A stretch of 64,000 bases of DNA from Mucilaginibacter xinganensis (GCF_002257585.1 NZ_CP022743.1:1302001-1366000), one strand, 5' to 3'. Positions 19,187-28,544 are shown, counted from the stretch's first letter. Notes: generated from the letters alone by a model not told the origin. Translations and numbers: made by a program.

Positions 19187-19816
19187 ATGAAAAAAATTCA
19201 TTGTTTACTTGCCTTAATTGGTGTGATGATGGTTGCCGGCTGCGCTAAAGATGGTGGTGTTGGGCCAACAGGTCCCAACGGCGCGCAGGGTGCTCAGGGA
19301 GTTGACGGGCCGGCCGGCGTTCCCGGTGGCATAGGGGCAACAGGACCAACAGGTCCGGCCGGCCCGACTGGACCGACCGGCGCCACAGGTACACTTACTG
19401 TTATGTATTCTGATTGGGTAACCGCCGCAAATGATACTTACCTGGTTCAGGATCAATCGGGCCTGGATACCTGGCACATAACGGCACCGGCTGTAACCGC
19501 CAGCGCGATCAGTAATGGTTTGATTGTGGTGTATGCCAAGGTAGCTACCGATTACCCCCATGCCTTTCCTTTTGTAACTTCCTACCCGGCTGGCGGCTCA
19601 TCAATTACACAAACATGGAACGCAGATATTGTCCCCGGACACATTACGCTTACAATGGCGTATCCAATTATACTTCCCGATGTCCAGGCGGGAGATATAC
19701 ACATCACTATTACTTACCGGTATGTGGTGGTACCTGATAATGTTGTTCATAGCATGGGCAGTATTAATATTAATAATTATAGCCGGGTAAAGCAGGTGCT
19801 GCATTTGCCAAACTGA
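19187..19816 (+). CDS. Collagen-like Gly-X-Y lipoprotein, copy 1
   Basis: A 209-residue lipoprotein and the first of five tandem paralogues. The signal peptide ends at lipobox C19 (MVAGCAKDG). About 15 uninterrupted Gly-X-Y triplets follow (residues ~23-67, rich in GPT/GPA), then a ~140-residue C-terminal domain starting YSDWV. That domain contains a W-x-I-x-APxxTASAI stretch and ends IVHSMGS-like then KQVLHLPN. Triplets of this kind can form a triple-helical stalk, so the protein probably projects from the outer membrane as a trimer. It is most like copy 4. The 253 bp before it show no gene and probably carry the promoter of the array. Confidence 0.8.
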   Translation: MKKIHCLLALIGVMMVAGCAKDGGVGPTGPNGAQGAQGVDGPAGVPGGIGATGPTGPAGPTGPTGATGTLTVMYSDWVTAANDTYLVQDQSGLDTWHITAPAVTASAISNGLIVVYAKVATDYPHAFPFVTSYPAGGSSITQTWNADIVPGHITLTMAYPIILPDVQAGDIHITITYRYVVVPDNVVHSMGSININNYSRVKQVLHLPN

Positions 19817-19877
19817 AGTCGAGGAACGCCTGTTTTTATTTTTTGCTTTAAATCTGAAGATTAATAAATACGTTATT

Positions 19878-20498
19878 ATGAAAAAGATCCATTACCTATT
19901 AGCTTTTGTGGTTTTAATGCTTGCCTCATGTGCAAAGGATGGCGTTACAGGCCCCCAGGGTCCGGCTGGTCCGCAAGGCCCGCAGGGCTCGCCGGGTGCC
20001 CAGGGCCCTCCAGGTGCCACTGGCCCCCAGGGACCAGCGGGTCCGGCCGGTCCCGCTGGTCCAACCGGTCCTTCGGGTGGTGTGCTTATCATCTATTCTG
20101 CATGGATGTCACCTTCCGGGCCGGGTATCACTAAATCAACTAATGGATTAACTGAACGTACCTGGGACATTCCGGCACCGCAGCTTACGGAAGCTGTTTT
20201 AAAAACAGGCAAGGTTGCAGTTTATGGTGCCGGGTTAAATAACTTTTACAGTGAGCAAGTATGGTCAGCAGGAAGGGTGGGTTTATTTCCTATTGCGGTT
20301 AATGGAGACACCTGGACCGCAGCCGTAAAACAGGGTGTCATTCATATTGCCATGGTAACTTATAGCAATAATACCGTTACCATGCCTGATTTATTTAGCC
20401 TTAGATATATCGCCATACCTGGAAATAGCCGGTTATCGGCCAGCGCTGATATGAACAACTATGATCATTTAAAACACACGTTGCACCTGCCCAATTAG
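19878..20498 (+). CDS. Collagen-like Gly-X-Y lipoprotein, copy 2
   Basis: A 206-residue paralogue, 61 bp after copy 1. The lipobox is at C18 (MLASCAKDG). It has about 15 Gly-X-Y triplets, with the richest GPA/GPQ content of the five, then a C-terminal domain ([25 protein letters not shown], and the end HTLHLPN). It combines a front half like copies 3 and 5 (WDIPAP) with a tail like copies 1 and 4 (LHLPN), which suggests recombination between copies. Function unknown; a surface stalk or adhesin role is inferred. Confidence 0.8.
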   Translation: MKKIHYLLAFVVLMLASCAKDGVTGPQGPAGPQGPQGSPGAQGPPGATGPQGPAGPAGPAGPTGPSGGVLIIYSAWMSPSGPGITKSTNGLTERTWDIPAPQLTEAVLKTGKVAVYGAGLNNFYSEQVWSAGRVGLFPIAVNGDTWTAAVKQGVIHIAMVTYSNNTVTMPDLFSLRYIAIPGNSRLSASADMNNYDHLKHTLHLPN

Positions 20499-20531
20499 TA
20501 AAATGTTTTTGATCAATATAATTCATCTATC

Positions 20532-21170
20532 ATGGAAAGAATTCATTACCTGTTCGCTTTTATTGTTGCAATATTGCTTACTTCCTGTGTAAAGGACGGC
20601 GCTGTTGGCCCTGCTGGCCCGCAGGGAGCACAAGGCCCGGCGGGCCAACCGGGCGATACAGGCCCTGCAGGAGCTACCGGCCCTGCAGGTGCCGCTGGAC
20701 CAACTGGCCCGGCGGGGCCCACCGGTGCCAGAGGGGCAACAACCAATGTTTTTTATTCAGCATGGATAACCCCGGCAACCTCCTCCGGACCTGCATGGGA
20801 TATTCCTGCCCCTGAAATTACCCAGGATGCTTTGGATAAAGGATTAGTGTTTGTGTACGGAACCGGTTTTGAGAAATTTTTAACAAGACCAGATTTCATG
20901 AGCACCGATTGGCCTGCGGGCAAAATAACCACATTCCCTGTTGATATCGGCTTTGTAATTGACGGCTCCTCCTCGTTAACCTCTTCCTGGTCATCATATA
21001 TCCAGCCGGGGCATATTCTGGTAGAGGTGTCAGAAGCAGCAGGTTTTTTTGACGGTAACTATAATGCCGGCAACACAATTAGCATAAAGTATATTGTAGC
21101 ATACGGCAATACACATATTACCGGCAGTACCAATAAAAATAAGCATGTTAAGCAAATTGTAAGCAAATAA
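20532..21170 (+). CDS. Collagen-like Gly-X-Y lipoprotein, copy 3
   Basis: A 212-residue paralogue, 33 bp after copy 2. The lipobox is at C19 (LLTSCVKDG). About 16 Gly-X-Y triplets are followed by YSAWITPATSS, WDIPAPEITQDALDKGLV and VYGTGFEKF, shared almost exactly with copy 5. The tail is basic (NKNKHVKQIVSK) and lacks the LHLPN ending. It is probably co-transcribed with its neighbours. No enzymatic motif is seen. Confidence 0.8.
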   Translation: MERIHYLFAFIVAILLTSCVKDGAVGPAGPQGAQGPAGQPGDTGPAGATGPAGAAGPTGPAGPTGARGATTNVFYSAWITPATSSGPAWDIPAPEITQDALDKGLVFVYGTGFEKFLTRPDFMSTDWPAGKITTFPVDIGFVIDGSSSLTSSWSSYIQPGHILVEVSEAAGFFDGNYNAGNTISIKYIVAYGNTHITGSTNKNKHVKQIVSK

Positions 21171-21233
21171 AAAGGGACTGTAATATTGATGCCTTTCTGC
21201 AACGGGGATGTATTCATCATAATTTTTTTTATC

Positions 21234-21860
21234 ATGAAGAGAAAATATTACGTTTTCGCTCTCGTCTTCCTGACTATTTTCGCCGGTTGTGCCAAAGACG
21301 GCGGCATTGGCCCTGCGGGGCCTAACGGACCACAAGGGATAGCTGGAGTTAACGGGCCTGCAGGTGTACCCGGCCCAACCGGCCCCAGGGGGCCAACTGG
21401 CCCCGCCGGCCCGAAAGGTGCTACCGGTGTTCCGGGTACGGTAACCGCAATTTATTCTGACTGGAAGGTTGCAACCAATGATTTTTTTGATAATGTTTCC
21501 CAACCCGGCGTAGATATATGGCATGTTCCGGTCCCGGAAATTACGGCCAGTGTGCTGAGCGGCGGGCTGGTAGTAGTATACTGCAAAAGCGACGGCACAA
21601 CCATTAATACTTTCCCCTTTGAAACCCATTACGGCGTTACCGGGGCGCTGGTATTCATGGAATGGACAGCGGATGCCACACCCGGAAATATTGTGCTTAC
21701 CATGACGTACACCAACTTATATGAGTTTGACAGGGATAATACACATATCTCAATTACGTACAGGTATTTAATAATACCCGGAAATATTGTTCATAGCATG
21801 GGCAGCATTAATATTAAAAACTATACACAAGTAAAAGAGGCACTGCATTTACCTGACTAA
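21234..21860 (+). CDS. Collagen-like Gly-X-Y lipoprotein, copy 4
   Basis: The ATG at 21234 is chosen because the signal peptide ([19 protein letters not shown], lipobox C19) starts there; an ATG at 21186 would put 16 hydrophobic residues in front. The protein has 208 residues: about 16 Gly-X-Y triplets (GPT/GPR/GPK), then a C-terminal domain closely related to copy 1 ([29 protein letters not shown], ending [15 protein letters not shown] then ALHLPD). Copies 1 and 4 thus form one subtype that alternates with the other. Confidence 0.78.
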   Translation: MKRKYYVFALVFLTIFAGCAKDGGIGPAGPNGPQGIAGVNGPAGVPGPTGPRGPTGPAGPKGATGVPGTVTAIYSDWKVATNDFFDNVSQPGVDIWHVPVPEITASVLSGGLVVVYCKSDGTTINTFPFETHYGVTGALVFMEWTADATPGNIVLTMTYTNLYEFDRDNTHISITYRYLIIPGNIVHSMGSINIKNYTQVKEALHLPD

Positions 21861-21937
21861 TGGACCCTTATACAGTGATTTTTATTGATATGGGTCACTT
21901 AATCCAGTCATCTTTTTAAAAGTAAAACTTATATATC

Positions 21938-22564
21938 ATGAAAAAGATCCGCTATCTGTTTACCGCTGTAATGCTGCTTGCTTCATGTATAAAAGGCGGG
22001 AATGTGGGGCCTGCCGGCCCGGCAGGAGGAACCGGGCAGGTGGGGCCGCAGGGGAATACGGGCCCTGCAGGCGCTACCGGAGCAGCTGGTTCCCAGGGTT
22101 CAACAGGCTCCGCAGGTGCTACCGGAGCCCAGGGCGCAACAAACGCATACTACTCAGACTGGATAACCCCTGCAACCTCCACTTCTGATTTTGATCCTAA
22201 TTACCTTATAAGTTGGTACCAATGGGATGTTCCTGCACCTGCTATTACCCAGGATGTTATAGACAAAGGCCTGGTGTTGGTATATGGAACCAATTTTGAG
22301 AAATTTGTGGCAAAGATTGGATTAACTACCAATTGGCCTGCGGGAAAAGTAACTGCATTTCCGGCATTTATCAGCATCACTATCGAAAACGGCACATTTG
22401 ACGATCGCTTATCGGTAACACTGCAGCCCGGGCATATCATACTCCAGGTAACCGCTTTTGTTGGTTTTTTGGGCGGCGTTGATGTAGGCAATACAGTCAG
22501 CATAAAATACACCGTTGTGCCCGGCAATACGCACAGCATAGGCAGTACCTTTAAAAGGCGGTAA
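21938..22564 (+). CDS. Collagen-like Gly-X-Y lipoprotein, copy 5
   Basis: A 208-residue last member of the array. The lipobox is at C17 (LLASCIKGG). About 16 Gly-X-Y triplets have fewer prolines than in the other copies (GST, GSA, GAA), then YSDWITPATST, WDVPAPAITQDVIDKGLV and VYGTNFEKF as in copy 3, and a short basic end (FKRR). A weak hairpin (TAAGCA/TGCTTA, 22573-22593 region) after the stop may end the transcript. Confidence 0.8.
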   Translation: MKKIRYLFTAVMLLASCIKGGNVGPAGPAGGTGQVGPQGNTGPAGATGAAGSQGSTGSAGATGAQGATNAYYSDWITPATSTSDFDPNYLISWYQWDVPAPAITQDVIDKGLVLVYGTNFEKFVAKIGLTTNWPAGKVTAFPAFISITIENGTFDDRLSVTLQPGHIILQVTAFVGFLGGVDVGNTVSIKYTVVPGNTHSIGSTFKRR

Positions 22565-22739
22565 CACTTTAAATTAAGCACTGGCAAGCTGCTTATTGTT
22601 TTGTACGTTCATAGCATACAAACTTAAAAACCTTCTATGTTTCCATATTTCAAAGAAATCATCCGCATTGGTAACCTCGAACTTAATTTAGGCACGGCCT
22701 GGAAGCAGTGAGACCTGCCTGATTCTTAAGATCTACTGA

Positions 22740-22961
22740 TCAAAGCTTTGGTATGGCCGGCCCGCTGTAAGGGTTTTCAAGCGCATGCCTGATTTGCATT
22801 AGCCGGTGTTTTGCATTTCCGTCTTTTGGGCTGCTTTGCATCATTCCTATGTTTCTCTCCACTGCTCCCTTAACATCCAGTTGGGTTGTTGCCCGGTCTA
22901 TCCTAAGTGTTTCGGGTAATGCTGCCGATTCAAAAAATGTGATTAACTCCTGGTCCGTCAT
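22740..22961 (-). CDS. Small cytosolic protein, DUF6965-like
   Basis: 73 residues from the ATG at 22961 (MTDQELITFFESAALPETL); upstream ATGs would add a hydrophobic 18-residue stretch that does not fit the family. The sequence is acidic and helical, with LDVKGAVERNIGMMQ and a C-terminal HRLMQIRHALEN segment. It resembles a family of short Bacteroidota proteins of unknown function that I recall as DUF6965; the match is from memory. It is transcribed against the collagen-like array. Confidence 0.6.
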   Translation of the reverse strand: MTDQELITFFESAALPETLRIDRATTQLDVKGAVERNIGMMQSSPKDGNAKHRLMQIRHALENPYSGPAIPKL

Positions 22962-23075
22962 TCTGCAAAAATATAAAACTGGAGTCAACATCCCGCACAT
23001 AATCATCATTACCAATTATGCAAAAAAGGAGTTACTTTAGTCTTCCTTCTTTTATCGATTATAAAACCAGCAGCA

Positions 23076-23195
23076 ATGTTCAACCGTTTTCTTATAACTG
23101 CTTTAATTGCTTTTACCCCGTTTTTATTAAGCGCACAAACCATTAAGCCCGGCCCCGAAAATGTATGGGTTTTCAGCGTATTGATGTTACTGTAA
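23076..23195 (+). pseudogene. 39-codon ORF with signal peptide, probable remnant of a secreted protein gene
   Basis: An ATG at 23076 opens a clear signal peptide (MFNRFLITALIAFTPFLLSA, cleavage before QTIKPG), but the frame stops after 39 codons at 23195. The short mature part (PGPENVWVFSVLMLL) fits the start of a secreted domain that has been cut off. It is either a decayed gene or a very small secreted peptide. Confidence 0.3.
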
Positions 23196-23278
23196 GAAAT
23201 TTAATTTAAAATATTGCCCTGTTAAAAGGTTCCGGGGTAGTTTATTTTTTGCATATTTTTAGCAAAAATATTAGTTTA

Positions 23279-25894
23279 ATGACAAACCCTTTTGCGGAAG
23301 CGCAGCAGTTTAACGCCCTGATACAGGCATCGCCGGTGGCAACCGCCATTTATACAGGCCCTGATGTTACTATCTGTATGGTTAACCAGCTAATGCTTAA
23401 CCTTTGGGACAGGGATGCGGCCGTAATTGGTAAGCCGCTTGAAAAGGCATTGCCGGAACTTGAGGGGCAGCCTTTTATCGGCCTGCTGAAAAATGTATTT
23501 CAAACTGGTGAAACCTACGAAACCCGGGAGTCTAAGGCTGAGTTATTGCGCGACGGACAACTTCGTACATTTTATTTCGATTTTACTTACAAGCCAATTC
23601 CCGGGCCAGACGGGAAAATAGCTTATATTTTTCATACTGCGGTTGATATAACACAAATGGTGGAAGCAAGAAACCAACTTGCGGATACGAAAGAATGGTT
23701 AACCCTGTCGTTATCCTCGGCCGGAACAGGTACATGGGACTTGGATACGTTAAATAATACCGTTCGCTGGGACGCCCGATGCCGGGAGTTGTTCGGCTTT
23801 GCCGGGGATGAACACATACCTTATGATGCTGCGCTGAGCTGCATTCACCCTGCTGATGAACCGGCGGTACGCCAGGCGGTCATAAATGCACTTAACCCAA
23901 AAGCTGATGATCAATATGATATCCGTTACCGCACCATAGGTCAAAAAGATGGCCGCTTACGCTGGGTGCATTGTAAGGGCAAAGCCTACTTTAACGGGGA
24001 AGGCTTAGCGTACCGCTTTGCAGGTACGGTATATGATATTACAGAAGAAGTGCATGCCAGGCAGCGGGAAAGGCAGTTATTAAGACTGGTGGATGATAAC
24101 GCCAATCATATGACGATAGCAGATATGTCCGGCCAGCTGATCTATATGAATCATGCGGCAAAACACCTGGTTGGCGTTTTGGAAACCGAGGATATTACGC
24201 TGTTGTCTGCCAAAGACTTTTACGACGCTGAAGAGTTAGCGCGTGTTCAAAATACCATTCTTAAACAAATAACGGAAGAAGATGGCTGGAAAGGCCTCAT
24301 CACGTTAAGAAACAAGATAACAAAGGAACCTATTCCCTGCGAAGTGAGCTATATGCTGATTCGCGACCCGGAAACTGGTGAAGTAATAGGGAGGGGCGCC
24401 AATGCCCGCGATTTGCGCCCGGAAATTAAAGCAAAGGCAGAATTAAAGTTATTGGCTACCATTGTTGACATAAGCGAAGATTTCTGTAACTACTGCGACC
24501 TGGATGGCGGAACGTTATATATGAACGCCGCCGGCAGGCAATTGATTGGCCTTAAGGAGCAGGATATAAAAGGAAGCAATATGTTTGCCTACCATTCAGC
24601 CGATTCAAGCCGCGTGATCCACGAAGTGATTTTGCCGCAACTGCTAACGGATGGCCGATGGTCCGGACCGTTGGAATTGGTTCATCAACAAACGGGCGAG
24701 ATTATCCCGATTCATAAGCAACTTTTTATTATTTGTGATGAATTTACCGGGAAACCTGTGGCTTTTGCAGGGATAGCCCGTGACTTGCGACCGGAGCTGA
24801 CGTTTCGCAAAGCACTGGATGAACGGAATTCCGAATTGCAAAATACAGTGCAGGAACTCAATTTCCTGGCTGATTCGGTACCTTCTGTTGTTTGGACCAG
24901 TAAGCCCGACGGCAACCTGGACTATATTAACCAGCGCTGGAATGAGCGTGGCGGAACAGCCCTTGAAGATAGCCTGGGGACGGGCTGGGCGAACGGATTG
25001 CACCCGGATGATCTGCCTGCGGCACTGGCTGCATGGAGCGAATCGTTGCAAACAGGTAATCCTTACCAGATAGAATTTAGGATAAAAGATAAAAAAGGAG
25101 AGTACCGCTGGTGGCTGGTAAGGGCCTTGCCGCTTAGAAATGAAGCAGGCGAAATTGTTAAATGGTACGGAACAAACACAGATATTACCGAGCAAAAGGA
25201 ACTGCAGAGACAGAAAGATGATTTTCTTGGAATAGCCAGCCATGAATTGAAGACGCCCATAACCAGCATAAAAGCTTATGCCCAGGTAATGCAAAAATTG
25301 TTTCTCCGCTCGGGCGATAACAGGAATGCCGACTTGGTGGGCAAGATGAACCGGCAAATAAATCGCCTGAACAGCCTTGTTGGTGACCTGCTGGATGTAA
25401 CCAAGATCAGCGCCGGCCGGCTTCAGTTTAACTACGAGACCTTTGATTTTAACCAGTTGGTTGAAGAAGTGATAGAGGATGTACAACCAACCACCACCAA
25501 GCACCTGATAAAAAAGGCATTAAGTTTTAAAAAAGAATTAACCGGTGATCGTGACCGTATCAGCCAGGTAATCACTAACCTGCTCACCAATGCCATTAAA
25601 TACTCGCCTGAAGCTAATGAGATTATAATTTACACTGAAGACTATAATGGCGAAGCTAAGCTTTGCGTGCAGGATTTTGGTATTGGGATAAGCAGCGAAA
25701 AAAAGGATAAAGTGTTTGAACAATTTTACCGGGTAAGCGGTACGCAGGAATACACCTTTCCGGGATTGGGGTTGGGTCTGTACATTTCTTCCGAGATCAT
25801 CAACCGGTTGGGCGGTAAGATTTGGGTAACCTCTGTAGAGGGAAAGGGCTCCACTTTCTGTTTTTCTTTGCCGGTAAAACAATTAAGTATTTAA
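23279..25894 (+). CDS. Multi-PAS sensor histidine kinase
   Basis: 871 residues from the ATG at 23279; an in-frame ATG at 23249 would add ten residues. No transmembrane helix is seen, so the kinase is cytosolic. About five PAS domains follow one another: ~10-130, ~140-260 (PAS_3 type, WDARCRELFG...IHPADEP), ~265-385, ~395-510 and ~525-640 (PAS_3 type, WTSKPDGNLDYINQRW...HPDDLP), with PAC-like ends (GTVYDITEE, GTNTDITEQ). HisKA has the phosphorylated His in FLGIASHELKTP (residue 655). The ATPase domain has NLLTNAIKYSP, DFGIGIS and GLGLGLYIS boxes. A receiver-only response regulator lies 42 bp downstream and is the obvious partner. Confidence 0.93.
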   Translation: MTNPFAEAQQFNALIQASPVATAIYTGPDVTICMVNQLMLNLWDRDAAVIGKPLEKALPELEGQPFIGLLKNVFQTGETYETRESKAELLRDGQLRTFYFDFTYKPIPGPDGKIAYIFHTAVDITQMVEARNQLADTKEWLTLSLSSAGTGTWDLDTLNNTVRWDARCRELFGFAGDEHIPYDAALSCIHPADEPAVRQAVINALNPKADDQYDIRYRTIGQKDGRLRWVHCKGKAYFNGEGLAYRFAGTVYDITEEVHARQRERQLLRLVDDNANHMTIADMSGQLIYMNHAAKHLVGVLETEDITLLSAKDFYDAEELARVQNTILKQITEEDGWKGLITLRNKITKEPIPCEVSYMLIRDPETGEVIGRGANARDLRPEIKAKAELKLLATIVDISEDFCNYCDLDGGTLYMNAAGRQLIGLKEQDIKGSNMFAYHSADSSRVIHEVILPQLLTDGRWSGPLELVHQQTGEIIPIHKQLFIICDEFTGKPVAFAGIARDLRPELTFRKALDERNSELQNTVQELNFLADSVPSVVWTSKPDGNLDYINQRWNERGGTALEDSLGTGWANGLHPDDLPAALAAWSESLQTGNPYQIEFRIKDKKGEYRWWLVRALPLRNEAGEIVKWYGTNTDITEQKELQRQKDDFLGIASHELKTPITSIKAYAQVMQKLFLRSGDNRNADLVGKMNRQINRLNSLVGDLLDVTKISAGRLQFNYETFDFNQLVEEVIEDVQPTTTKHLIKKALSFKKELTGDRDRISQVITNLLTNAIKYSPEANEIIIYTEDYNGEAKLCVQDFGIGISSEKKDKVFEQFYRVSGTQEYTFPGLGLGLYISSEIINRLGGKIWVTSVEGKGSTFCFSLPVKQLSI

Positions 25895-25936
25895 ATTCAT
25901 CAAAAAAAAGTTCCGATAATTGTACAATAAGCCGTT

Positions 25937-26305
25937 ATGCCAGATACCCTAAAGAAAATATTAATAGCCGACGACGACGAAGCCATTGTAGATGCCACCT
26001 CACTTATGCTGGAAGTGATGGGCTATGAAGTAAGCAAAACGCGGGACGGTAAACAGGTACCCGATGCCATACAAAACAGGCCCGATCTGCTGCTGCTGGA
26101 TATCTGGATGTCAGGCATAGACGGCCGTGATATTTGCAGGCAGATGAAAAGCGACCCGTTAACAAAAGATATTCCCGTATTGATGATCTCAGCCAGTCGC
26201 GATGTCAGGCAATCTGCCCTGGATAGCGGGGCTGACGATTTTTTAGAAAAACCATTTGAAATGGATACACTTGTTAATAAAGTGGTCAGCCTTATCGGTG
26301 TTTAA
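25937..26305 (+). CDS. Receiver-only (CheY-like) response regulator
   Basis: 122 residues, a REC domain alone. The acidic pocket is ADDDE (11-15), the phospho-acceptor is D55 in LLLLDIWMSG, and the conserved Lys is in FLEKPFE near the end. There is no output domain, so it must act by protein contact or pass phosphate on. It lies 42 bp after the histidine kinase gene and is probably phosphorylated by it. Confidence 0.92.
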   Translation: MPDTLKKILIADDDEAIVDATSLMLEVMGYEVSKTRDGKQVPDAIQNRPDLLLLDIWMSGIDGRDICRQMKSDPLTKDIPVLMISASRDVRQSALDSGADDFLEKPFEMDTLVNKVVSLIGV

Positions 26306-26383
26306 ATATAGCCCTTAGTATTTTATTTTAAAGTTCGTCAGATTCTAATCCCTGCCTGGCGTAGTTGCAGGTATTATTGCTAC

Positions 26384-26408
26384 TCAAATCCTTAAAAATC
26401 GGATTTGA
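26384..26408 (+). terminator. Inverted repeat after the two-component genes
   Basis: A perfect 8-bp stem (TCAAATCC / GGATTTGA) with a 9-base A-rich loop lies 79 bp after the response regulator stop. AT-rich sequence follows but no clean T-run. It may be a terminator. Confidence 0.35.
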
Positions 26409-26526
26409 ATAATTTGCGTTTATTTTAACCTCATAAATATATAGTTCCATTTAAGTTTACCATGATAAGGGATCTTTCCCGTTTTATTTCTTGTTCTACA
26501 TCAAGTTTTTCAGGCATTTGGTATGC

Positions 26527-26534
26527 TAATTTTG
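26527..26534 (+). promoter_or_regulatory. Possible -7 element (TAnnTTTG) before the dioxygenase operon
   Basis: TAATTTTG fits the Bacteroidota -7 consensus TAnnTTTG and lies 38 bp before the ATG at 26572. A matching -33 TTTG at the expected distance is not seen, so support is partial. Confidence 0.33.
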
Positions 26535-26571
26535 TACTATAAATTTAAAACGAGGAATAAATACAAGCATC

Positions 26572-27507
26572 ATGGAAAATACAATTAACGGCATCCATCA
26601 CATCACAGCCATTGCCGGCAATGCCAAAAAGAATTATGATTTTTACACCCGGGTATTAGGTTTACACCTGGTTAAAAAAACGGTAAACTTTGATGATCCG
26701 GATACCTATCACTTATATTACGGTGATAAACAGGGTACACCCGGTACCATTCTTACTTTTTTTCCATGGGGCGAGATTGCCGCAGGCAGAAGAGGTGCCC
26801 GGCAGGCCACAGAGATCGGTTATTCAGTTCCTGAAGGCAGCTTTGATTTTTGGCTGAAACGTTTTGAGGCCAACAATGTGATCTATAACAAAGTTTCTGA
26901 AAAATTTGGTGAACCTTATCTTACGGTGCTTGATCCGGATGGGTTGAAACTTGAACTAACCGCTTCAAAAACGGCAGATAACCGCCTTCCCTGGGAAACA
27001 GATGAGGTGAAAGCGATAAATGCTACCAAAGGCTTTCATAATATTACCATTACCACCAACAAGATGCAGCCTACAGCTGATATCCTGACTGGGGTGTTCG
27101 GCTATCGCCTGTTGGAGCAACACGTTAACCGATACCGTTTTATAACCGATACTGTTGAAAATGCCGCTATTGTTGACCTGGTTGAAGTAGCCGGAGAAGT
27201 TGCAGGGCATGTTGCCGGGGGCTCTGTTCACCACGTGGCCTTCAGGGTTAAGAATGAAGAAGTATTAATGCAATACAGGGATAAGATAGCCGCTTTGGGA
27301 TTACATATTACCGATAAAATAGACCGTAACTATTTCTATTCGCTTTATTTTCGCGAACCGGGTGGTGTATTGTTTGAACTGGCTACAGATAATCCGGGGT
27401 TTGCAGTAGATGAACCGGCAGATCAGTTGGGTACCCATTTGATGCTGCCACCACAGTATGAACAGTACCGCGCGAAACTGGAATCTTCATTGCCTAAATT
27501 AGTTTAA
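26572..27507 (+). CDS. Ring-cleaving dioxygenase of the VOC superfamily (MhqO-like)
   Basis: 311 residues with two vicinal-oxygen-chelate modules: ~1-130 (GIHHITAIAGNAKKNYDFYTRVLGL) and ~150-300 (KGFHNITITTNKMQ, HHVAFRV, GVLFELATD). Metal-ligand candidates are the His in GIHHI and HHVAF and the Glu in LFELA. Length and order match the glyoxalase-type hydroquinone dioxygenases (MhqO, also called CatE-like) that open quinone-derived rings with Fe(II). The next gene, an MhqD-like hydrolase, starts 2 bp after the stop, as in known quinone-resistance operons. Confidence 0.85.
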   Translation: MENTINGIHHITAIAGNAKKNYDFYTRVLGLHLVKKTVNFDDPDTYHLYYGDKQGTPGTILTFFPWGEIAAGRRGARQATEIGYSVPEGSFDFWLKRFEANNVIYNKVSEKFGEPYLTVLDPDGLKLELTASKTADNRLPWETDEVKAINATKGFHNITITTNKMQPTADILTGVFGYRLLEQHVNRYRFITDTVENAAIVDLVEVAGEVAGHVAGGSVHHVAFRVKNEEVLMQYRDKIAALGLHITDKIDRNYFYSLYFREPGGVLFELATDNPGFAVDEPADQLGTHLMLPPQYEQYRAKLESSLPKLV

Positions 27508-27509
27508 GT

Positions 27510-28154
27510 ATGTACACTCATCAAAAAAATTATATATCGGCAGGTGCGCCTGCCGGTAAAGCCACAGGCGCGTTGATTATGCTGCATGGCCGTGGTGGAA
27601 GCGCAGCAGATATCCTAGGCCTGGCAGGTGAACTGAAAAATGTGAACGAATTTGCTGTTTACGCCCCACAGGCCAGCAAAAACAGCTGGTATCCCCACAG
27701 CTTTATGGCCCCGGATGCAAGTAATCAACCGGCGCTTAACAGTGCGCTGGAAGTTATCGGGAAGGTAGTAGAAGAGATCCTTGCGGCTGGCATTCCGGCC
27801 GAAAGGATCTTTTTCCTGGGGTTTTCACAGGGAGCCTGCTTAACGCTGGAATACATTGCGCGCAACGCAATGCGGTACGGTGGCGCAGTTGCATTTACAG
27901 GTGGGCTTATTGGAGAAGAATTAAATAAAAGTAATTACCGGGGTAGCTTTGCGGGTACGCCAGTGCTCATCACAACCGGCGATCCTGATCCGCATGTGCC
28001 GCTTGCCCGTGTGGAGGCCAGCGTTCAGCAGTTGCAAGAGCAGAATGCCAATGTTAAACTGCAGGTTTATAAAGGCCGCCCGCACACTATATTGCGCGAC
28101 GAATTGAAACTGGCCGATGAGTGGGTTTTCGGCGCACAGCCGCCGGTTTTATGA
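27510..28154 (+). CDS. Alpha/beta hydrolase, phospholipase/carboxylesterase family (MhqD-like)
   Basis: 214 residues, a compact alpha/beta hydrolase. Oxyanion region LIMLHGRGGSAADI (residues ~22-35), nucleophile Ser in GFSQGACLTLEY (about 107), Asp in TTGDPDPHVPL (about 163) and His in GRPHTIL (about 195) complete the triad. It starts 2 bp after the dioxygenase. Together they resemble the MhqO-MhqD pair that breaks down and clears quinones or other electrophiles; the true substrate is not known. Confidence 0.85.
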   Translation: MYTHQKNYISAGAPAGKATGALIMLHGRGGSAADILGLAGELKNVNEFAVYAPQASKNSWYPHSFMAPDASNQPALNSALEVIGKVVEEILAAGIPAERIFFLGFSQGACLTLEYIARNAMRYGGAVAFTGGLIGEELNKSNYRGSFAGTPVLITTGDPDPHVPLARVEASVQQLQEQNANVKLQVYKGRPHTILRDELKLADEWVFGAQPPVL

Positions 28155-28184
28155 TCATAAAGTATGGTGGTTTAAATCATTGAT

Positions 28185-28544
28185 ATGGAAACATTTAAGG
28201 TTACCCGTGTATTTGCAGACAAAAATGGCGACAGTCAGTTTGAGGATATTATTTATCCCTTGATTAATGGCGGCCCGATTGGCTATTTGTCTGGCGGCGT
28301 TAAAGTAAAAGAACTGATATTCCGGAGGGTCTCGCCAGCTTACGACGATTTTCATAACGCCCCTGAAAGACAATATGTGGTTTTATTGGATGGGGGAGTA
28401 GAAATAGAAAACTCCCTGGGCGAAAAACGGATGTTTGCCGCAGGAGAGATCCTGTTAATGGAAGATGTAACAGGCAAAGGCCACCGAAGCCGCAATTTGA
28501 AGAAGGCCGCCCGGAACTCTTTGTTCATCACTTTAACAGACTGA
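28185..28544 (+). CDS. Small cupin-like protein
   Basis: 119 residues with a single beta-barrel pattern: VSPAYDDFHNAPERQYVVLLDGGVEIENSLGEKRMFAAGEILLMEDVTGKGH, read here in parts. It has the G-x5-P/A-G-D/E-type second cupin motif (FAAGEILLMED) and His residues in the expected metal region. It follows the hydrolase by 30 bp and may finish the detoxification operon. Family members of this shape are often metal-binding dioxygenases or simple sensors; function unknown. Confidence 0.6.
   Translation: METFKVTRVFADKNGDSQFEDIIYPLINGGPIGYLSGGVKVKELIFRRVSPAYDDFHNAPERQYVVLLDGGVEIENSLGEKRMFAAGEILLMEDVTGKGHRSRNLKKAARNSLFITLTD

Noticed and set aside
19892..20092. Pro/Gly-rich minus-strand frame opposite collagen-like copy 2
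   Set aside because: The Gly-X-Y repeat reads as GPA/GPV on both strands; only the plus strand has lipobox and C-terminal domain.
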